Source: Leucosporidium creatinivorum
Lineage: Eukaryota > Basidiomycota > Microbotryomycetes > Leucosporidiales > Leucosporidiaceae
Reading direction: 5' to 3'
DNA: 64,000 nucleotides
Assembly (NCBI GenBank): GCA_001600635.1
Contig: BCKL01000021.1
Location: forward strand, 396,041-460,040
The notes below the pieces were generated by a model. The model searched no databases and was not told the origin of the DNA. It saw only the letters and a program-made list of their open reading frames with translations. The position numbers and the translations under genes are program-made. Positions 11,335 to 23,378 of this stretch are shown one piece after another (position 1 is the first letter of the stretch; every line of letters starts with the position of its first letter).

Positions 11335-12817
11335 ATGTTCTCCTCCTCCTCAAGCAAACGCCGACAAGCCCCCCTGCCCACCTCGACCAACTCTCGCAAC
11401 CCCTACATCTCCCACCGGGAGACGCGCGCGCCATCCCTCCGAGTGACCCTCGTTCAACTCTTCTCAAAGCCGAGAACCGTCCTCCTCGCCGTTGTCGGGG
11501 TTCTAGCGCTGGTGGTGTGGCTTGCTGAGGTGGGAAGGGGAGGGGAGAGGGTGAGAAGGACTGGAGGGAATAGGGTTGTCGCCAGGGATTGGGAGGAGAG
11601 GAGGGTCGTGAAGGTCAAGAGAGACGGCAAGGTCAAGCCCGATGAAATGGTTCTGGTCCGTCTCTTTCCCTCTCTCTTCCCTCCCTTCTCTCCCAAGCTA
11701 ACCAAGTGCGTGTGGCGGGTGGTGTACAGATCCTCTGCCCCATGAAAAACTCCCTCGAACACATCTGGCACTTCTTCCACCTCATCGACTCGCTCTCCTA
11801 CCCTCGTCATCTCGTTCAGATCGGGATCCTCGTCTCCGACTCCACCGACGCGACCTACTCCCGCGCCTTGGAACTAGCAGACGAGCGGCAATACACTCGC
11901 CCCAAGTCGGAGCGATACGACCGGATTTCAGTCTTCCGCAAGGACTTCGCCGAGGAGATGGGGTTCAGCGCCGAAGAACGAAACCTCGGAGGGAAGGATC
12001 GACATCTCTTCGAGGTGCAGATCAAGAGAAGGAAGGTGTTGGCTGTTAGTAGGACGTGGCTGCTCGGAGCGGCGATGAGGCCGGAGGTGGATTGGGCGTT
12101 ATGGATGGATGTCGACGTCGTGGAGTATGAGAGGGATTTGGTGCAGACGCTGCTGGGGTGGACGAGGAAGGAGGCGGTGGATGTCGTGGTGCCCAATTGC
12201 GCTTGGAAGACTTATAATGAAATGGGGTGAGGTCTGAGCGCCGAGCGCCGAGGTTGAGACTCGAGCGCCGAAGCTGACCCGCCCGAGGGTTCCATGGACA
12301 CAGGTCATACGACCGTAACAATTGGGCCGAGACGCCCGAATCCTTGGAGATGAAGTCGCATCTCTCCCCAGAGGACATCCTGATCGAAGGTATGGCATGG
12401 CCTTTCCCCCATCCTCCTGCTCGGCTGACCCCCTCTCTCCACTCCGACAGGCTACGCCTCCGACCTCCCGACCCACCGCCTAAACATGGCGGACCTCATC
12501 CCCGCCACATCCTCCACGCCCTCCTCCATGCCCCTCGACGGCGTAGGCGGCTGTACGGCCCTCGTTCGCGCCTCGCTGCATAGGAAGGGAGCAGTGTTTC
12601 CGGCGTGGCCGGTCGACCATCAGATTGAGACGGAGGGGTTTGCTCAGTTGGCGAAGGCGTTGGGTGGGCGATTGTTGGGGCTGCCCAAGTATTATGTTTA
12701 TCATGGTGGGTCGGGCTTTGTTTCTCCCTTGCTTTGAGCGCCGAAGGGGAACGCTGAACTAACTTCCTCTCTCCCTCGGTCTTGCCTTCCCCCCCTCGCG
12801 CAGGTCTTTACGGCTAG
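11335..12817 (+). CDS. Anp1/Mnn9/Van1-type alpha-1,6-mannosyltransferase subunit (GT62)
   Basis: Golgi mannan-synthesis glycosyltransferase of the GT62 family. It starts with a short basic cytosolic tail and one membrane anchor (about residues 43-66, VLLAVVGVLALVVWL), the type II Golgi topology. Splicing CTG to ATC at about 11655/11732 gives ILCPMKNSLEHIWHFFHLID, then GILVSDSTDATYS, FRKDFAEEMG, RTWLLGAAMRPEVDWALWMD with the metal-binding DVD, VVVPNCAW, and SYDRNNWAETPESL. The last exons give GVGGCTALVRASLHRKGAVF, WPVDHQIETEGFAQLAK, GLPKYYVYHG and LYG-stop, the conserved end of the family. Which yeast paralogue (Anp1, Mnn9 or Van1) is closest cannot be decided by eye. Confidence 0.93.
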
Positions 12818-12986
12818 AAGAGACATTAGCACTGCACTGTACCTCGACTTTCGCGCAGCTCAGCTTTTACGTTGCCTTCCTCAGCCGCCTCGTCTCGTGT
12901 CGTCTCACGTCGGCTCTCGAGAGACTTGGGTGAATAAAAGCTGACAGCGACAACAAGCACGCCTACGACTGATACGACAACACGCA

Positions 12987-14403
12987 CTACTGCACCCTCG
13001 CCCGCTTCCCACCCTCCCCAATCGCCTTCTGCCCTCCTCCCTCGCCGAGCTCGAGGTCGACGAGCTTCCTCTTCTTAGGCGAGACGAACAGCAATCCTCT
13101 CTTGACCCCTTCCTCTTCCGCTCCATTCTCCTTCCCCGCTCCTTCTTCCTCATTCCCTCCATCCACCAGCAGCTTGACCACCCCAACCTCGCGACGCTTC
13201 TTGGGCGACTCGCACACCTGCGCCAACAACTCCAACGCGGTGAACTGCTGCTGACGTGGGATAGTTTGGTCGTTGTCGGGGAAGGTGGGAGATGAGGAAG
13301 GGACACGGCGGGTGAGAGAGATGGGCGTGAGTTGCGGGCGGGGAGGGGTTCGCGGTTGAGGCTCGGCGCCGGCGCTCGGGGCGGAGTCTGAGGTGATAGT
13401 CTTGGGAGGCCGAGGAGGTCGAGGAGGAGAGAAGCCGAGCGATGATAGCGAGGAAGAGGAGGAAGGGTGTGCAGAGATGCTGTCGACGGCGACGGCGTTG
13501 GAGGAAGGCGGAGGGAGCGCCGAGTGGTAGAAGACGTCGTGAGAGATGATGGGAGGGGGGAAGAAGGTGCGAGGCTGGCGGTAGATGCTCGCTTTGTTCT
13601 GCTGCTCGATCCTGCGCGCACTCGACAGCGTCAGCTCCTCCCTCTCATGTTCCTCCTCGCCGAGCTCGGACTCACTCTCTCGCCCTCTCCTCCACCGCTC
13701 CTCTGTCTTTCCTCCTACTCACTCGTCCCCCAGCTCCGCCTCCATCACTACTATCAGCAATACGGCGCGAGAACTCGCTCCACCTCCTCTCAATTTCGGG
13801 GGGTGAGTGCCCTTCTTGGAGCAGTCGGAGGAGGAGGGAGAGCTCGAGGGGGGTGAAGAGGGCGGTTGAGATGGAGGAGGTGTTGCTGGTGGAAGTGGGA
13901 AGAGGGACCGCGGCTGTGAAGAGGTACAGAGTATCAGAGGGGGGGCTGCTGCAGCGAGCGAGCGAGCTAGGAGAGAGAGAAGCGAAGAGAGGGCGACTGA
14001 CCTCTTCCTCCGCTCGAGCTGCCCCTCCTCTCGCTGTTCGCCTTGCCTGCAGTACTCAACCCCGTACTCTTCTTCTTCTTCTTCTTCTCTCCCTTCTCCT
14101 CCTTTGGTCTGAGTACATCCTGCCATCTATGCCTACAAGACGAAGCGGTGCGAGTCTTGGTAAAGTGTAGGTCGGCGACCTCTTGAAAGGAGGGAGGGAT
14201 GGGGGAGGTGAGAAGGGCGGTGAGCTGTGGTGTTGGGGTACAGAAATATGCAGGGAGCGCGAGAAGAGAGGAAAGAGAGAGAGAGAGAGAGAGAGAGAGG
14301 GAAAGAGCAGAGGTTAGCGCTGAGAAGGGGGAGAGAGAGAGCAGAGCTGCAGGACTACAGAACTGACCTTGGCGTCCTCTTCTGCAGTCCAGGCGCCTCT
14401 CAT
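12987..14403 (-). CDS. Myb/SANT protein with two SP-KKR basic motifs
   Basis: The short first exon 14403-14368 (MRGAWTAEEDAK) splices to 14224 and completes a clear Myb/SANT repeat: W-T-A-E-E-D, LTALLTS, FQEVADLHF, SCRHRWQDVL. An acidic/lysine-rich linker follows, then after a second intron a shorter module ALFTPLELSLLLRLLQEG with EIERRWSEFSRR, resembling the type II module of the other SANT genes. The C-terminal half is Pro/Ser-rich and ends with CESPKKRREVG and VSPKKRKLVDLEL, which look like nuclear localisation signals next to S-P sites (possible CDK targets). The junction near 13626-13640 is unsure: the obvious acceptor gives the wrong frame, while a CAG a few bases on restores YRQPRTFFPPP. 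(GA)n tracts lie in its first intron. Divergent from the Mug190-like gene. Confidence 0.72.
14274..14299. repeat. (AG)13 microsatellite in intron 1 of the Myb gene
   Basis: Perfect AG dinucleotide run. On the coding (minus) strand it is a CT tract about 50 bases upstream of the acceptor of intron 1. A shorter GA run sits at about 14468-14483 upstream of the ATG. Confidence 0.9.
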
Positions 14404-14979
14404 CTTGAACGAGCGGGAGCGGGCGAGACGAGAGAGAGACGAGTTGAGACGATCAAGAGGGAGGGGAGAGAGAGAGAGAGAGAAGCGAGAGACTCAGCCG
14501 AGTCGGCGAGGGCGGGGAGAGCAGCTCGTCTCGCAACGTTTTGGTGCAGATGAGCTCGGTCGTATGTCTCGACGTGTCTTTGAGCTTTTAGATCTAGCTG
14601 CTCATCAATTTGAGCTCTCAAGTCCGGTTTTGATGCAGAACTACCTTCGCCGAGCAGCGTTCACCGCTGAGGCGCTGTTCCCAGCGCACCCAAGCACCAA
14701 GGGAAAGCGGCTAGTGCTGAATATCACACTTCTTTTTATCTCTTCGTTACATGAAGTGCACGAGACCCCTCCGCTCGCGCAACAGTATCTGCTCGGGGCT
14801 CGGCGATGGCTTCGCACGCCGCTCCTGAAGCCTCATCTCTTGTTTCTTGTCGCCGAGCTAGTCTCTCGTACCATGATGAGTTAGTCCGAAGCACTTGCGC
14901 CACTCTGTACCCAACTTTATCTACCATCCCTCACTCTCACACGCGTCATTTCTCCTTTCCCTCCGTCCTCCTCGTCTCA
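14404..14979. promoter_or_regulatory. divergent promoter Myb gene / Mug190-like gene
   Basis: A 576-base gap between outward-facing genes. A GA tract at about 14468-14483 is the only simple sequence. The last 100 bases before 14980 are pyrimidine-rich (CTCCTTTCCCTCC), typical of a fungal leader. No gene recognised. Confidence 0.5.
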
Positions 14980-17900
14980 ATGGCCAACTCACCACCAGCC
15001 GACGGCGACGAAGCAGCACCGCAGGCTAATACATCACAACCACCCACCACCAACCTGTTCGAGCGCCTCGACGTTCCCCCACCCGAGCCCTTCCTCAAAC
15101 AACTAGGAATCGACCTCGTCAATTACACGGAGCTGGACTTGCCGGCGGCGGAGTTGAAGGACTTTGAGGAGCATCTGAATGGGGTGGTGTGTCTCTCTCT
15201 GCTGTATCGAAGGCTGTAGAGAGTCAGCTGACAATGACGCCGCCGCCCCGCCTGACCCGTGCGCTGCGCTGAGCAGTGGATCAAGGGCACTGTCATCACC
15301 TGCAGCCTGGTCATACTACTCGGAGCTCTACATGCCTCACTAGCAATCTCTGTCGTCGTCGTTGGTCAGCTTCTCGCTGTTCTACAGCCCAAGATGGCGC
15401 TCACTCTCCCCTTTAAGCAGTGCTCGGCATCTTCATCGTCCGCCGGGTGGGCGAGAATGGAAGGAAAGACTTCTCGTGGGACGTGGAGCGAAGGAGAGGG
15501 ACTGAGCGGGTAAGTCCACTGTCTGGGACCATGCTCGGCGACCTTTCGAAGCAGCGCCGAGCTGAGCTGATCCCGAGTCGAACCGCGCAGAAACAAGCCT
15601 ACGAGTCGGTCGAGTGGCTTAACCATGTAGTCAAGAGCGTTTGGCCGATCTTGGACCCTGATATCTTTGTTGCGGGAGTGGATTTGTGAGCTCGGCGCTC
15701 TCCTCCCGTCGCTTCGAGCAGGCGGCTAACCCTTACTGCTCCTCCGCAGGCTCGAGGATTCGCTCAAAACCCTCTCACCGGCGGTCGTAGTAAGCGGCAC
15801 CACTCCTCTCTCCTCATCTCATCAGAGCTAACGCCCTCAACCAACCCGGACCCACAGCGAACCGTCCGCGTCTCCTCCGTCGACCAAGGCTCCAACTCCC
15901 TCCGTCTACTCGGCCTCCGCCATCTCCCCGACGACATGGACATCACCTCCCCTCCCCACCTAGGCGAGCATACCTCTTCCGATCCCACCGGCGCCCAAGT
16001 CCCTTTAGCAAAGGAAGCGGAAACGACCGACCCGGGCAAGTTCATCAACGTGGAAGCGACTTTCGCTTACAGGAGACTGCCGCCGCCGGCTAGTAAGAGT
16101 GCGAATGCGCATTTTTTGGTGCATATGGGGTTGGGGGTGGTGAGTGCTCTCTTTTCTTGAGGAGGGAGCTCGGGAGTCGGCGCTGGGGGAGATTGCTGAT
16201 ACCTCGCTCTCGGGTGAGCAGAAGAAGTTGATCAAGGTGGAAATGCCCGTTTGGGTCGAGCTGAGCGGGATTGTGGGGACCATTAGGTTGAGGTTGGAGA
16301 TGATCTCAGAGCCGCCGTTTGTTCGGCGTGAGTTGCTCGCTCGGCATTTCAACCTCGCTGCTTTGAGTCGAGCTGACACTTCGCGTGGACGCACAGATGT
16401 CAAGTTCTGCTTCCCCACCCTACCGCAAGTCGAGATTGTAGCGAAGCCTCTCGGGACTCTCGACATCATGACTCTACCGGGTCAGTCCTCTCACCCTCCC
16501 TCCCCGTCTCCACTTCCTCCTCGCCTCCCTTCCTTCCCTCTGCTACTCATACCCTCTCACTCACTCCAGGAGTAACCACCTACGTCACCGCCTCCCTTAA
16601 CACCGTGCTCAACTATTTCGTCGCCCCCAAATCCTACACCATCGACCTCTCGCGCTTCTTCCTCGGCAGCGACGTCGCGCTCAAGACTCGGTCCATCGGC
16701 GTCGTCTTTGTCGCGCTGCATGGTGCGATCAGGCTCAAGGCAGCGGATTTGGATGGCAAGGCGGATCCCTATGTGGAGATTAGTCTGGCGAATGTGGGGA
16801 GGGTCTTGTGAGTTCGTTTTTCCGCCCGCGATGCGGGGGTCGAGCGAGGAAGCTGATGCATGCTCGGGGCGGTGAGCAGATATACGAGCAAGATCAGACC
16901 GCATGAGCTGAACCCCGTTTGGGAGGAACTCGCTTGCTTTCGGATTGAAGTCGAATCGCTGGATGAGCAGGACAAGTGAGCTTTCCTCCTTCTTCTCCTA
17001 TTGCTCGAAGACATCGCTGAAGCTTGTGATTCTCTTGTAGGATCCGCCTCAATGTCCTCGACCACGACCGCTACTCTCGGAACGAGTGAGTTCGAGTCGA
17101 GTTGAGCTGCTCGGCGCAGCGTAGCGCCGCACAGCCCTTGTTCCTACTCGAGCTGGCGCTGACCTATACCTCTCGCAGCGCAATGGGATCGGTCCTCATC
17201 CCGCTTCAGCAGCTATCGTCGCGTGCAGGCGAGTGGGCGCATGAGACCTCGGAGTTGGAGACAGCAAGAGGGAGCAGCAATCCGAACGCGGGTCGATTGT
17301 CGTGGTCGGCAGGTAGGATGCTCGCTTCGCCCTTTCACTCTCAGTATCCTGCACGAGGCGCTGACTTTTCTCCTCCACAACAGCTTTCTTCGGGCTCGCC
17401 TCCCTCGCCCCTCCACCGCCTGCGCCGAAGACCGACACCGCTCTAGGCGCTACCTCCAGTCCCGTCAAGCCTACTCCCAAGGCATCAAAGCAGTCCTACA
17501 TGGATCGCGCAAAACCCGAGGAGGATAGTCGAGCAGCCGAGTACGCTCAGCGGATGAGGGAGATGGTACGCCTCTGGCTAGCGCCGAGCTCAGAGGGGAG
17601 AGCCTCGCTGACTTTGTCTCGTGGTTTTGCAGCTCGACGGCCGCGCACCAGCTTCTTCGGAGCAGAAGACGGGGATCCTCGCTTTTCAGGTGCATCAGCT
17701 TGCGGACTTGGAGTGCAAGAGGACCTTCACCACGAGGAAGGCGCACGAGGATTTGCCGTCGAGCTATGTCGGCGTCTTCTTGAACGACGAGAAGATCTTC
17801 CAGACAAGAGTGAAGCCGGTGCGTCGTGCTGTCTGCTTGTACGAGAGGAGAGCTGACGTGCTCTGCCGAACAGCTCTCGGCCGCGCCCTACGTCAATGCC

Positions 17901-19442
17901 GCCAGCGAGATTTTCTGCAGGGATTGGACGACGGCGAGGTTCGACTTTGCTGTGATGGACTACCGAGATCGAGGTGAGTTGTAGTGAGGACTCCGAGGAT
18001 TCAGGCGCTGACCCCTCCTGCACGACAGATCACGACGTCCTCATCGGCTTTGTCTCTCTTTCCCTCGACGAGGTCCTCTCGCAGCGGTCGCAGGTCACAA
18101 AGTAAGGCGCCTCCTCACAATTGATCGATTACTCGGCTGACGCGTCCTCATCTGTGCAGATGGGCGCCCATCCTCGGCGGTTCAGGTCATGGTCGGCTCC
18201 GCTTCTCGGTGCTCTTCAAGCCTCTGGACCTCGTTCTGCCTCGACGTGAGTCGCTCTACCCACAGTCGACGTACCATAGCTGATGACCTCCCGACGTGTA
18301 GCGTTCCTCGAGTGGAACGTCGGCACGATCGAGATCCTCGCAGCTCGGATCACTGGCTTCGACAGCGACCTCGGGGCTCGGCTGGCGTTCGAAGTCGAAA
18401 GCGGCGGCAAGGCTTCAGCTTCTAGCATCCTCGGTTTGAACCGCGATAGAGATGCTACAGGTACGCTGAACGAACGCTGAGCTCTCTCTGCCGCTGCTGA
18501 CCTGGCTTCGCTCTCGCAGACGGCGCCTCAATCCGAGAGCTCCAATTCTCCATTGACGAGCCTCTTTCCATCCCGGTGCTCACTCGCAGCGCGCCGATGG
18601 TCATCAAGCTCAATTCGACTCACTCGCTCCTCCGCCGCACGGATGCTGGTTCGGCTGCGCTGTGGCTCAACACGATCGCCGGCGCCGAGGGAGAGGGAGG
18701 GGTCGAGTTTCAGCTACCGCTTGACTCGTCAGTGCTGGTGTTGGACAGTCTGTATTGACCTCGGCTGATCTTGATTTTACTCTTGCAGCAAACACACGCC
18801 CTCAGCGCCTACCCTGCCCATCCCAGCCGACATTCGGCGCAAGAAACGCAAGCCGCCCGTCGAGAAAGCCGAGGAAACCAGTCGACCTTCCTCTCCTCGA
18901 GCATCTTCCTCCTCCTCCTCATCTCTTACGCATCCAACACTCCACCTCACCCTCCGCTGGCGCCCCGGCATGAACCCCTCCTCCCACGGCGACATCATCC
19001 TCGACGCTCCCGCCGCTGCTCGGGCTACTTTCCAGCTTGCGATCCATCGACTTGAGTATGAGGCGAGGGAGGCCGGGGTGTTGGATGAGGAAGGGAGGGG
19101 TGATGGTAAGCTCGAGCAGTGGGTTGAGAATGAGGGGGGAGAGGCCAGGTTGAAGAGCGTGCAGCATGTCAAGGGCAAGGTGAAGCGGTTTAAGCAGCAT
19201 GGGGGGACGATGAAGTGGTGAGTCGACTTTCTCCTAGCTGAAGATGCTCGTGCTGACTGCTTCACTTTTGCAGGATGGCTCATGGCGTGAAGGTGAGTCC
19301 TGCCGAGCGAGAGCCGAGCATACGCCGAAGCTGACCTTCTGCCCCTTCGTTTGCACAGCTGGCTTCGCGCAAAGTCAAAGGATCGAACAAGCACAACGTG
19401 AATGGTCCTGTACCGGAGACGGAGATTCAGAGTGTACTGTAG
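14980..19442 (+). CDS. mug190: Mug190-like SMP-C2 membrane-contact protein
   Basis: A large, many-intron gene of the tricalbin/E-Syt-related Mug190 type. After an N-terminal soluble stretch there is a strong membrane anchor (GTVITCSLVILLGALHAS and on). The lipid-binding SMP-like domain follows: SVEWLNHVVKSVWPILDPDI, VSSVDQGSNSLRLLGLRHLP, FINVEATFAYRR, AHFLVHMGLGV, VEMPVWVELSGIVGTIRLRL, FCFPTLPQVEIVAKPLGTLD and FVAPKSYTIDLSRFFLG. Two or more C2 domains come next: VALHGAIRLKAADLDGKADP with LNPVWEEL and LNVLDHDRYSRND, then ILAFQVHQLADLECKRTF with NAASEIFCRDW and VMDYRDRDHDVLIGFVSLSL. The basic C-terminus (KVKRFKQHGG) suits membrane binding. Known family proteins tether the ER to other membranes and move lipid; the exact site here is inferred. 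Confidence 0.88.
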
Positions 19443-19665
19443 GGAAGCGGGGAGGCAGAAAGGGGCTCGGCGCCAAGTTTAGAGTGTTGTATCGTTTTTG
19501 TAGACTAGCTGAGCCTGTCAAACACGAATCTTCGTATCATAGCGCCGTCTGTACGAAACCTCGACGCTTGACTAAGCTAGACTAAGCTCAGCATGTGCTC
19601 GCGTTCGGCCGACTTGCAATGCTCTCTCCCTCCTGTTCCTCTCGCCTCGTCTCGTCTTCAGCACT

Positions 19666-21570
19666 ATGGCATATCAGGACAGTCCCTGCAAGCTCTTCAG
19701 CTACCTGGAGACGGCCTCTTTCCCACCCTGCGCTGCTCCTCACCCGGCCCCACTGGAATCGTTTTGGACACGGCACTTCAACTCGCCTTTGACGAAGCGG
19801 AACAGCGAGGGCGCCATTCCCGAGGTTGCAGACGTAGTAGTCATCGGCTCTGGCATCACCGGTACCTGCGCAGCGACGAGGCTAGTCGAGCAGCTGCTGG
19901 CGGAGGACGACCGCGCGGCGAACGCTGAGCCGCTCGCTATCGTGATGCTGGAGGCGAGGGACTTCTGCAGTGGAGCGACAGGTGAGCTTTCGCCATACTA
20001 CTACTGCTCTCAGACCAGCTGTAGAGCTGCTACTCGCTGTTGCCGGCTAGCTCGGCGCCGCTCGCTGACCAATCTCGGTTGCAGGTCGAAACGGGGGGCA
20101 TGTCACTTCGATCCCCAGGGTGGAGTTCGACACTATCACTTCGACGTACGGCGTCCAAGAGGCCAAGCGCGCAGTTGAGCTGGAAGACCGAGCGGTCGAC
20201 TTCTTTCTGGAGACTTGCAAAGCCGAGGGATGGGAGAAGGAGGTCGATCTCGTACAGGGTGGGAATGTGTGTGGATAAAATCGCTATCAAACCGCGCCGT
20301 CATCAGCTGACTCTTCCCACCGCACAGATTCTCCTCTTCGACGACGAAGCGAGCGCCGAGGCTATCAAACTCGAGTTCAAAGCCGCCGAGAAGGCAGGGA
20401 TCGACGTCTCCAAGATCCATTGGCTCTCAGCGGATGAGCTACTCAAGCGAGTAGGCGCCAAAGCTCACGCCGGAGTCGCCATCCCCAGCGCAAACATCTA
20501 CCCCCTCCGCTTCGTTACCGCCCTCTTCCAACGAGCTCTTCGCCAGATCTCTTACGCAGGAGACAAGCCGCCAGTATCGCTCGACGTCTACACCCACACC
20601 GTCGTCTCCACCGTCGAGCCCTCCACCCACTCGCCCTACCGCTGGACGGTTCAAACCTCTCGAGGCCCAATTCTCGCTCGCTCCGTCATTCACGCTACCA
20701 ACGGCTACGCTTCCTCCATCGTCCCCTCCCTTTCTTCTGGACCCTCTCGCATCGTCCCTACTCGCGGTCAAGTCCTCGCCTACGCCCCTCAGCCAACCTC
20801 GAACCCTCGCTGGGCGACCGCCTTCTCGGGGCCTCAGGCCCGAGAGTACTTCTTCCAGAGGCCTGATGGCGGACCCGTGATCCTCGGTGGGGCACGAGCG
20901 GCTGCTGGGCCGCCGTTCGAGTTTGGCGTGTCGGATGACTCGCACGTGAATAAGCGAGTGGAGGCCGAGCTTCGAGAGTATTTGCCGAAGCAATTCCCTC
21001 GGTGGTTTGCGGATGGGAAGGAAGGACGAGTGGAGCAATCTTGGACTGGTATAATGGGCTACAGGGTTGGAGGAGTGCCGCTGGTGGGTCGCAGCTCGGT
21101 CATCGCTCTCGCTCGTCGTCCCTGACCTCGTTCGATCCACAGGTCGGCCAGCTGTATGTCGATGGCAAGGCGCTCGAAGGCCAGTTCATCTCGTGAGTTG
21201 CTCGATGTGCTTCGAGAGGTGATAACAAGCCAGGTGCACCGCTCGCTCTTAGCTGGTTCTCGAGCTTACTCGCCGCCTCGGCTTCGGCTTCGGTCCTTCG
21301 CAGTGCCGGCTACAGCGGTCACGGAGTAGTCCGAGCGCCAGTCTGGTGTGTTGTCCTCTCTCACGCCTCGCGCCGAACCGGATGCTGAAGCTTCTCACCC
21401 ACAGCGGTCAAGCCGTCGCCGAGATGGCCCTCGCCGAGCTGCGTGGGGAGTTGATCAAGATGCCCGACTGGTTGCCCGAGCACTTCCTCTCGACGCCTGA
21501 TGGCTCAATGAACAAGGCGGCCGTACTGGAGGGACCTGAAGTGCAAGGTTCGAAGTGCTTGGTGGTTTGA
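19666..21570 (+). CDS. FAD-dependent oxidoreductase (DAO family)
   Basis: The ADP-binding Rossmann motif VADVVVIGSGITGTCAATRL lies near residue 60, followed by LEARDFCSGATGRNGGHVTS, a family signature rebuilt by splicing near 19980/20084. Further landmarks: GVAIPSANIYPLRFVTALFQ, VIHATNGYASSIVPSLS, VPTRGQVLAYAPQ, WTGIMGYRVGGVPLVGQL and, near the C-terminus, SAGYSGHGVVRAPVCGQAVA, the conserved FAD-contacting end of DAO-type amine oxidases. Substrate unknown: the group covers amino-acid and amine oxidases of cytosol or peroxisome. The C-terminus (SKCLVV) is not a typical peroxisomal signal. Five or more exons with the usual short introns. Confidence 0.9.
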
Positions 21571-21847
21571 GAGCGCCGAAGTGGGTCGGCAAGGGGACTT
21601 CGGCGATGTAGATAAGAAAGCGTTGCTAGAGTAGATCGCATTAGTCGTTCAGCCTTGTAACCTTTTATTGTGCTGCACTCGCTCCGAGCTTACTGCTAGT
21701 CTTGCCCTCGAGCTCTGCGAGTTTTGCGAGCCTTAGCCGACCGATCCACCGCGCTCGTCTCTTGCGCTCCTACCTCGTCTGCGTCTTCTCGTCTCGGCTC
21801 CGACTCGCGGTGGCTCGGCTACAGCCACAAAGCAATACTCATTTAAG

Positions 21848-23378
21848 ATGACGTTCCCTAGTCGCCCTTGGTCCCCGCCCGAAGTCGACCACCTGCTTCA
21901 GGCCGTCCGTGACAAAGGCGCGAAGCCGGGAGGGGAAATGGGCCTCGAAAGGCCGGTTTGGGAGGACGTTGGAGAGAGCTTTGATCCTCCTCGCTCTGCT
22001 CAAAGCTGCAGAGTCAAGTACGGCCTGTGGAGGAAAGAGCAGCAGCGCACGGGAGCGAACGACGGCTCGACAGCTCAGATCAAGACACCTCGCTCCACTC
22101 GTTCTACAGCTACTGTACGTCTAGCATGATATGCGATCTAGTTCACACGATGAAGCTGACCAGAGTTAAGGTCTAGGCCGACTTCGAAGCTCCCACCGCT
22201 ACTTCGTCCCGATTCGGAGACGTCGAGCCGCCAGCATCGCGTCCCAAGTCGTCCGAAAGCGGGACTGAGCACGAAGAAGCATCGAAGGCTTCAGAGGGAG
22301 GTCGAGTGTGGCACCAGGAGCTGGATGGAGTGCTGAAAGCTGGTGAGCGGCTACCCCTTTCTCGGCGTCAGCTCGCCTCCCTTCTCCCGCGCACTAGCAG
22401 AGCTGATACTTACCTTCGTACCCATCTTAAAGCGCTCAAAGCGATCTCTAACATCGGACGTAGGAGTGCCGTCGTCGATGGCCGTGTCGTGGCGACCTGC
22501 CGACACCCGGTCATCTCGGAGTTGATCTTGCGCAGGACAGGCAAGATCAGAACCCGAACGCAGATTGCTTCTCGCATCCAGATCTTGAAGAATACCGCTC
22601 CTGTTGATCCAGAGTGTGAGTTCTCTCTTGCGCTTCTCTAGCGGGAGGGCGAAGACCGAGGATCCGAATCCGAATCGCTAACTGACATCAGTTTTCTCGT
22701 CGCAGTCGTGAGGCTGGTCAACGAGCCCATCATCGACGGTACCGCTTTTGGAGCTCTCGACTTTGCTACCATCCTCGGCCCTCCTTACCCTACGACTTTC
22801 TCCCCCAACGCCTCGGCTGGCTCATCGAGCGCCTTCCTCGGCCATCCTACCGAGACATACCCCAAGAACAGGGCTCATGTGGAGCACAACTTCCCTCCGA
22901 AGTCTGATGTGCCCCACGCACCCGACTCGATCGCCGCTGCTCGAGCGTTTGAGGTACAGGCGGAGCGGGCGCCGAGGTTGGCGATGGACCTCGATGAACC
23001 GGCGACCTCGACGCCGTCTTCAATAGTGGATACCGAAGCCTCGACGAATAGGAGCTCCTACCTCGATGAGAGAACCTCACATGCTTCGACCCTCGTCTCG
23101 ACCGACGAGCAGCCCTTCTCGCCCGACGACGACGAAGCCTTGCTCGAGCTTTACGCTGCTTATGGACCCGCCTACAAGACCATTGCTCGAGCTATCACCC
23201 CTCAACGGCATAAAAGGGAAGTCAACGAGCGTCTGGACTACCTGTGAGTGTGGTTCCCTTCCTTCTGTTGGCGAGGAAACTAACGCCGAGCTAACTTATC
23301 TCAACGTGCAGGAGTCAGCCCTACGACTTTCAACCCTTCTTACCGCAAGCCTCGGACACTTCTATGCAGATTGACTGA
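21848..23378 (+). CDS. SANT-TEA-SANT fusion protein C
   Basis: Five exons (21848-22114, 22177-22342, 22433-22615, 22706-23243, 23312-23378) join in frame to 406 aa. Residues about 7-67 form a SANT/Myb-like module (RPWSPPEVDHLLQAV ... VWEDVGESF ... SCRVKYGLW). Residues about 134-198, split by a phase-1 intron, are a TEA/ATTS DNA-binding domain: VWHQELDGVLKAALKAI, GRRSAVVDGRVV, HPVISELI and TGKIRTRTQIASRIQILKN, matching the usual GRRKI, GRNELI and TGK-x-RTRKQVSSHIQ pattern. Residues about 342-385 are the type II module (PFSPDDDEALLELYAAYG, YKTIARAITPQRHKREV, RLDYL) ending at the shared phase-2 intron, then SQPYDFQPFL. TEA proteins (Tec1, AbaA, Scalloped/TEAD) are sequence-specific transcription factors; combination with these modules is not one I know. 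Confidence 0.85.
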
